This document shows, piece by piece, positions 8,072-9,902 of a stretch of 9,902 bases of DNA. Both the position numbers and the translations under genes were made by a program. The notes under the pieces were generated by a model. That model saw only the letters and a list, made by a program, of their open reading frames with translations, was not told the origin of the DNA and did no database searches. Positions within the stretch are counted from its first letter, which is position 1. Each line of letters starts with the position of its first letter. The DNA comes from Methanosarcinales archaeon (lineage in GTDB: Archaea; Halobacteriota; Methanosarcinia; Methanosarcinales; Methanogasteraceae), in contig JAUWCK010000022.1 of NCBI GenBank assembly GCA_030609345.1, forward strand, positions 1 through 9,902. Direction: 5' to 3'.

Positions 8072-9724
8072 CTAACTGAATTCCTTCTTCGTCTCTCCGC
8101 ATTTTACGCACTTGTACACCGTGTACTTCTTGTGCGTTTTCAGCAATTCAAACTCATGGTCGCACTCTAGCTCCGGCGTTTCTCCTTCCGATGCATGAGA
8201 CCCCATCAACCCCCTGATCTTTGAGGCAGCCTCCTGCATATCATAAAACTCGTCCAGCAGCCTGTATGAATCGCACAACAACAGAAACCGCTGGGTATCG
8301 ATGATTGGGATCAATGCACTGATAGCAGCAGAATCCAGAACCAGCTTCAATCGCACTTCAGGACTATTGTAGGTGGCAGCAACGCAATCCCCCTCCCGGA
8401 CCAGTCCAACATCGTAAGTATCGACCGGATCGAATTCGCCAGAGCTATGGACAAAGACGCGCACGCCCTCTGAAAAATAGTCACCCCCTCCTTTGAGAAA
8501 CTCTTTTAACTCGATCAGGTCATCAACGGTACAAAACTTAAAATTAAACTCCATAAGATCGTTTCCGATAATGATCAAACCGGAATCGCGTTGATAATCG
8601 GTCATAATCCGGAACCTGTCAACCGACGCCTCCTCATTCCGGCGGTATTTGAGATCGATATCCACAGACGGAAGATTAAATATATTGCAACCGTCCGGAG
8701 AACATATCCCGCAATCAAACACGTCATCCGGTCTGCATTCTAAGCAAAAGTTATCACGAGGCTCATATTCGCCTGAAACCAGACACGCCTCCTCGCCACG
8801 GTCATAATTCTCGCAGATGTGGCAGCATCCGTAGATCGCCCAATCCTCTGATCCGATTACCTGATCAACCTCCAGACGCATGATAGTATCCTCGGCTTCG
8901 ACAGATATGTTGATGAACGTGCCTGAAACATCCCGGTATTCCTCTGCGATGGCTCTCATGCGGGGTATAATCTCCGGATTGTGCTGATCATAGAAACATG
9001 TGCACAGATGCGCCAAATCAAACAGATCACCATCATCGCCCTCGAACCTATCGAGGAGTTTTACCATAAAATCAAACGACCGCTGATCCGGTATCTCTGA
9101 CAGCGCACCGAGTGTATAGATTATATCGATTTTATGTCCATATTCATCGATTTCCGGGTTATCCAGCCGGTAACCGATCCTATCGATCATCGGCTGGACC
9201 GCAGGAGTACCGATCTTCACAAGCGCAGCCGATGCGATCTCGCACAGATCGTCTATACCGGTCTCGATCGCATCGATCAATGCAGGAATTGCATCTGGGC
9301 TGCAAATCTCGCCAAGCACATCCGCTGCGATGATGCAGCCATAAGATTCTACATCATATAGATAATCGCCCAGAGGTTCGACAATCACATCTCCAAGTCC
9401 TGCCAGGCGTTTTTTGACCGAAATAAGCTCTGCTGCCAGTTTCTCATCCGATTCTGGATGGAAGTACTCTTCCAGTTCCTCCTGCCGTTCATCGATCCTG
9501 CCACAGAGGTTGTCCAGCGCATACATCGCATCATCTATCGATTCAGCCATAGTTTCATCCATAGTTTCGTCCACCGTTTTTGGGTATGGGGTCGATGCTA
9601 ATATATCTTGTGGATTCGGGCTCAACGCCGGATCAATCCATTGGTGGGGGATATGTGAAAATGGACGACTGATGTCGGTTTTGAATGGATCTTTGAAAGA
9701 TAAGTAGAAGATATCGGGCTTCAT
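8072..9724 (-). CDS. HEAT-repeat protein with cysteine cluster and C-terminal zinc ribbon
   Basis: Uncharacterised, about 550 residues. Positions count from GTG 9730; ATG 9724 is residue 3. After a poorly structured first 56 residues and a helical acidic part (57-110), HEAT/PBS-lyase-type repeats run about 110-270, for example IAADVLGEICSPDAIPALID and IASAALVKIGTPAVQPMID. A cysteine-rich block follows (302-348: CCHIC, C316, CLEC at 329-332, CGIC at 340-343, C348), able to bind one or two zinc ions or a metal cluster. Residues 355-510 form an alpha/beta region I do not recognise. The tail (523-544) is a likely zinc ribbon with CDH and CVKCG. HEAT repeats are protein-interaction scaffolds, so an adaptor role is plausible (inference). 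Start choice is open: ATG 9724 fits the divergent TATA box and an upstream GATGATCC, but ATG 9562 has GGTGG 8 bases before it. No signal peptide or transmembrane helix is seen. Confidence 0.8.
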   Translation of the reverse strand: MKPDIFYLSFKDPFKTDISRPFSHIPHQWIDPALSPNPQDILASTPYPKTVDETMDETMAESIDDAMYALDNLCGRIDERQEELEEYFHPESDEKLAAELISVKKRLAGLGDVIVEPLGDYLYDVESYGCIIAADVLGEICSPDAIPALIDAIETGIDDLCEIASAALVKIGTPAVQPMIDRIGYRLDNPEIDEYGHKIDIIYTLGALSEIPDQRSFDFMVKLLDRFEGDDGDLFDLAHLCTCFYDQHNPEIIPRMRAIAEEYRDVSGTFINISVEAEDTIMRLEVDQVIGSEDWAIYGCCHICENYDRGEEACLVSGEYEPRDNFCLECRPDDVFDCGICSPDGCNIFNLPSVDIDLKYRRNEEASVDRFRIMTDYQRDSGLIIIGNDLMEFNFKFCTVDDLIELKEFLKGGGDYFSEGVRVFVHSSGEFDPVDTYDVGLVREGDCVAATYNSPEVRLKLVLDSAAISALIPIIDTQRFLLLCDSYRLLDEFYDMQEAASKIRGLMGSHASEGETPELECDHEFELLKTHKKYTVYKCVKCGETKKEFS

Positions 9725-9765
9725 ATACACATGCGGATCATCCGATCCCAGGCACTATAGCCATA

Positions 9766-9773
9766 TTTATAAA
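9766..9773. promoter_or_regulatory. Self-complementary TATA box shared by thrS and the HEAT gene
   Basis: TTTATAAA reads the same on both strands and lies 33 bases before the thrS ATG (9807) and 41 bases before the divergent HEAT-gene ATG (9724). With about 25 bases from TATA centre to start, thrS would have a leader of roughly 12 bases and the HEAT gene one of about 20. It may therefore serve as the core promoter in both directions; the orienting BRE is not clear on either side. Confidence 0.55.
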
Positions 9774-9806
9774 CTTAAGAGACAATCCAGTGCATAGGGC
9801 ACAAAC

Positions 9807-9902
9807 ATGCAGTTGTTATTAATTCACTCAGATTATATCGAATACGAGACAAAGAAGCGCACTCCCGTCGCAGAAGAGATCGACCCCTCCATGAAGAGCA
9901 GC
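9807..9902 (+). CDS. thrS: Threonyl-tRNA synthetase, N-terminal fragment
   Basis: Charges tRNA-Thr with threonine. Only the first 32 codons are in the window, the rest running past the right edge. The beginning [19 protein letters not shown] is the hallmark of the archaeal ThrRS N-terminal editing domain, a D-aminoacyl-tRNA deacylase-like fold that removes serine mischarged onto tRNA-Thr; bacterial ThrRS begins with a different domain. The ATG at 9807 matches the usual archaeal start exactly. No Shine-Dalgarno is present in the short leader, and the TATA box at 9766-9773 implies a very short leader. The identification rests on these residues only but the motif is highly distinctive. Confidence 0.9.
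   Translation, partial: MQLLLIHSDYIEYETKKRTPVAEEIDPSMKSS

Overview
The window reads as a chromosomal segment of a euryarchaeon, probably methanogen-related (Methanomicrobia, or the ANME/Syntrophoarchaeum neighbourhood). The archaeal assignment rests on four things: a Cdc48/VAT-type double AAA ATPase, the distinctive archaeal N-terminus of threonyl-tRNA synthetase, a TruD-family pseudouridine synthase that fits the archaeal group, and TATA-box promoters with very short or absent leaders. The finer taxon is an inference. No mobile element, CRISPR array, rRNA or tRNA gene was found. Coding density is high and no gene-free stretch exceeds about 165 bases.

Layout. Plus strand, left: the 3' part of xseA (cut by the window edge), overlapping xseB, then truD. 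Minus strand, 2217-5092: a calcineurin-like phosphoesterase followed, through a TGATG stop/start overlap, by a large membrane-anchored multidomain protein (CARDB, Ig-like, transmembrane helix, PEGA, Ig-like). A 164-bp divergent gap follows. It holds a compact array of 13-bp tandem repeats just upstream of a small plus-strand winged-helix gene. That gene converges on, and overlaps by 4 bp, a second small winged-helix gene on the minus strand. Minus strand, right: cdc48, and upstream of it a HEAT-repeat/cysteine-cluster/zinc-ribbon protein. The HEAT gene is divergent from thrS, whose first 32 codons close the window. A self-complementary TATA box lies between them.

Functions. ExoVII (xseA/xseB) is a DNA-degrading repair nuclease, TruD and ThrRS act in tRNA modification and charging, and Cdc48 is an unfoldase for protein quality control. 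The phosphoesterase/PEGA pair looks like an envelope-associated operon of unknown role. The most notable non-standard structures are the operator-like repeat array with its winged-helix pair, the PEGA protein whose Ig-like and PEGA domains sit on the predicted cytoplasmic side, and the HEAT/Cys-cluster protein. I see no complete undescribed multi-gene system that can be named with confidence; the repeat array and the uncharacterised proteins are the best leads.
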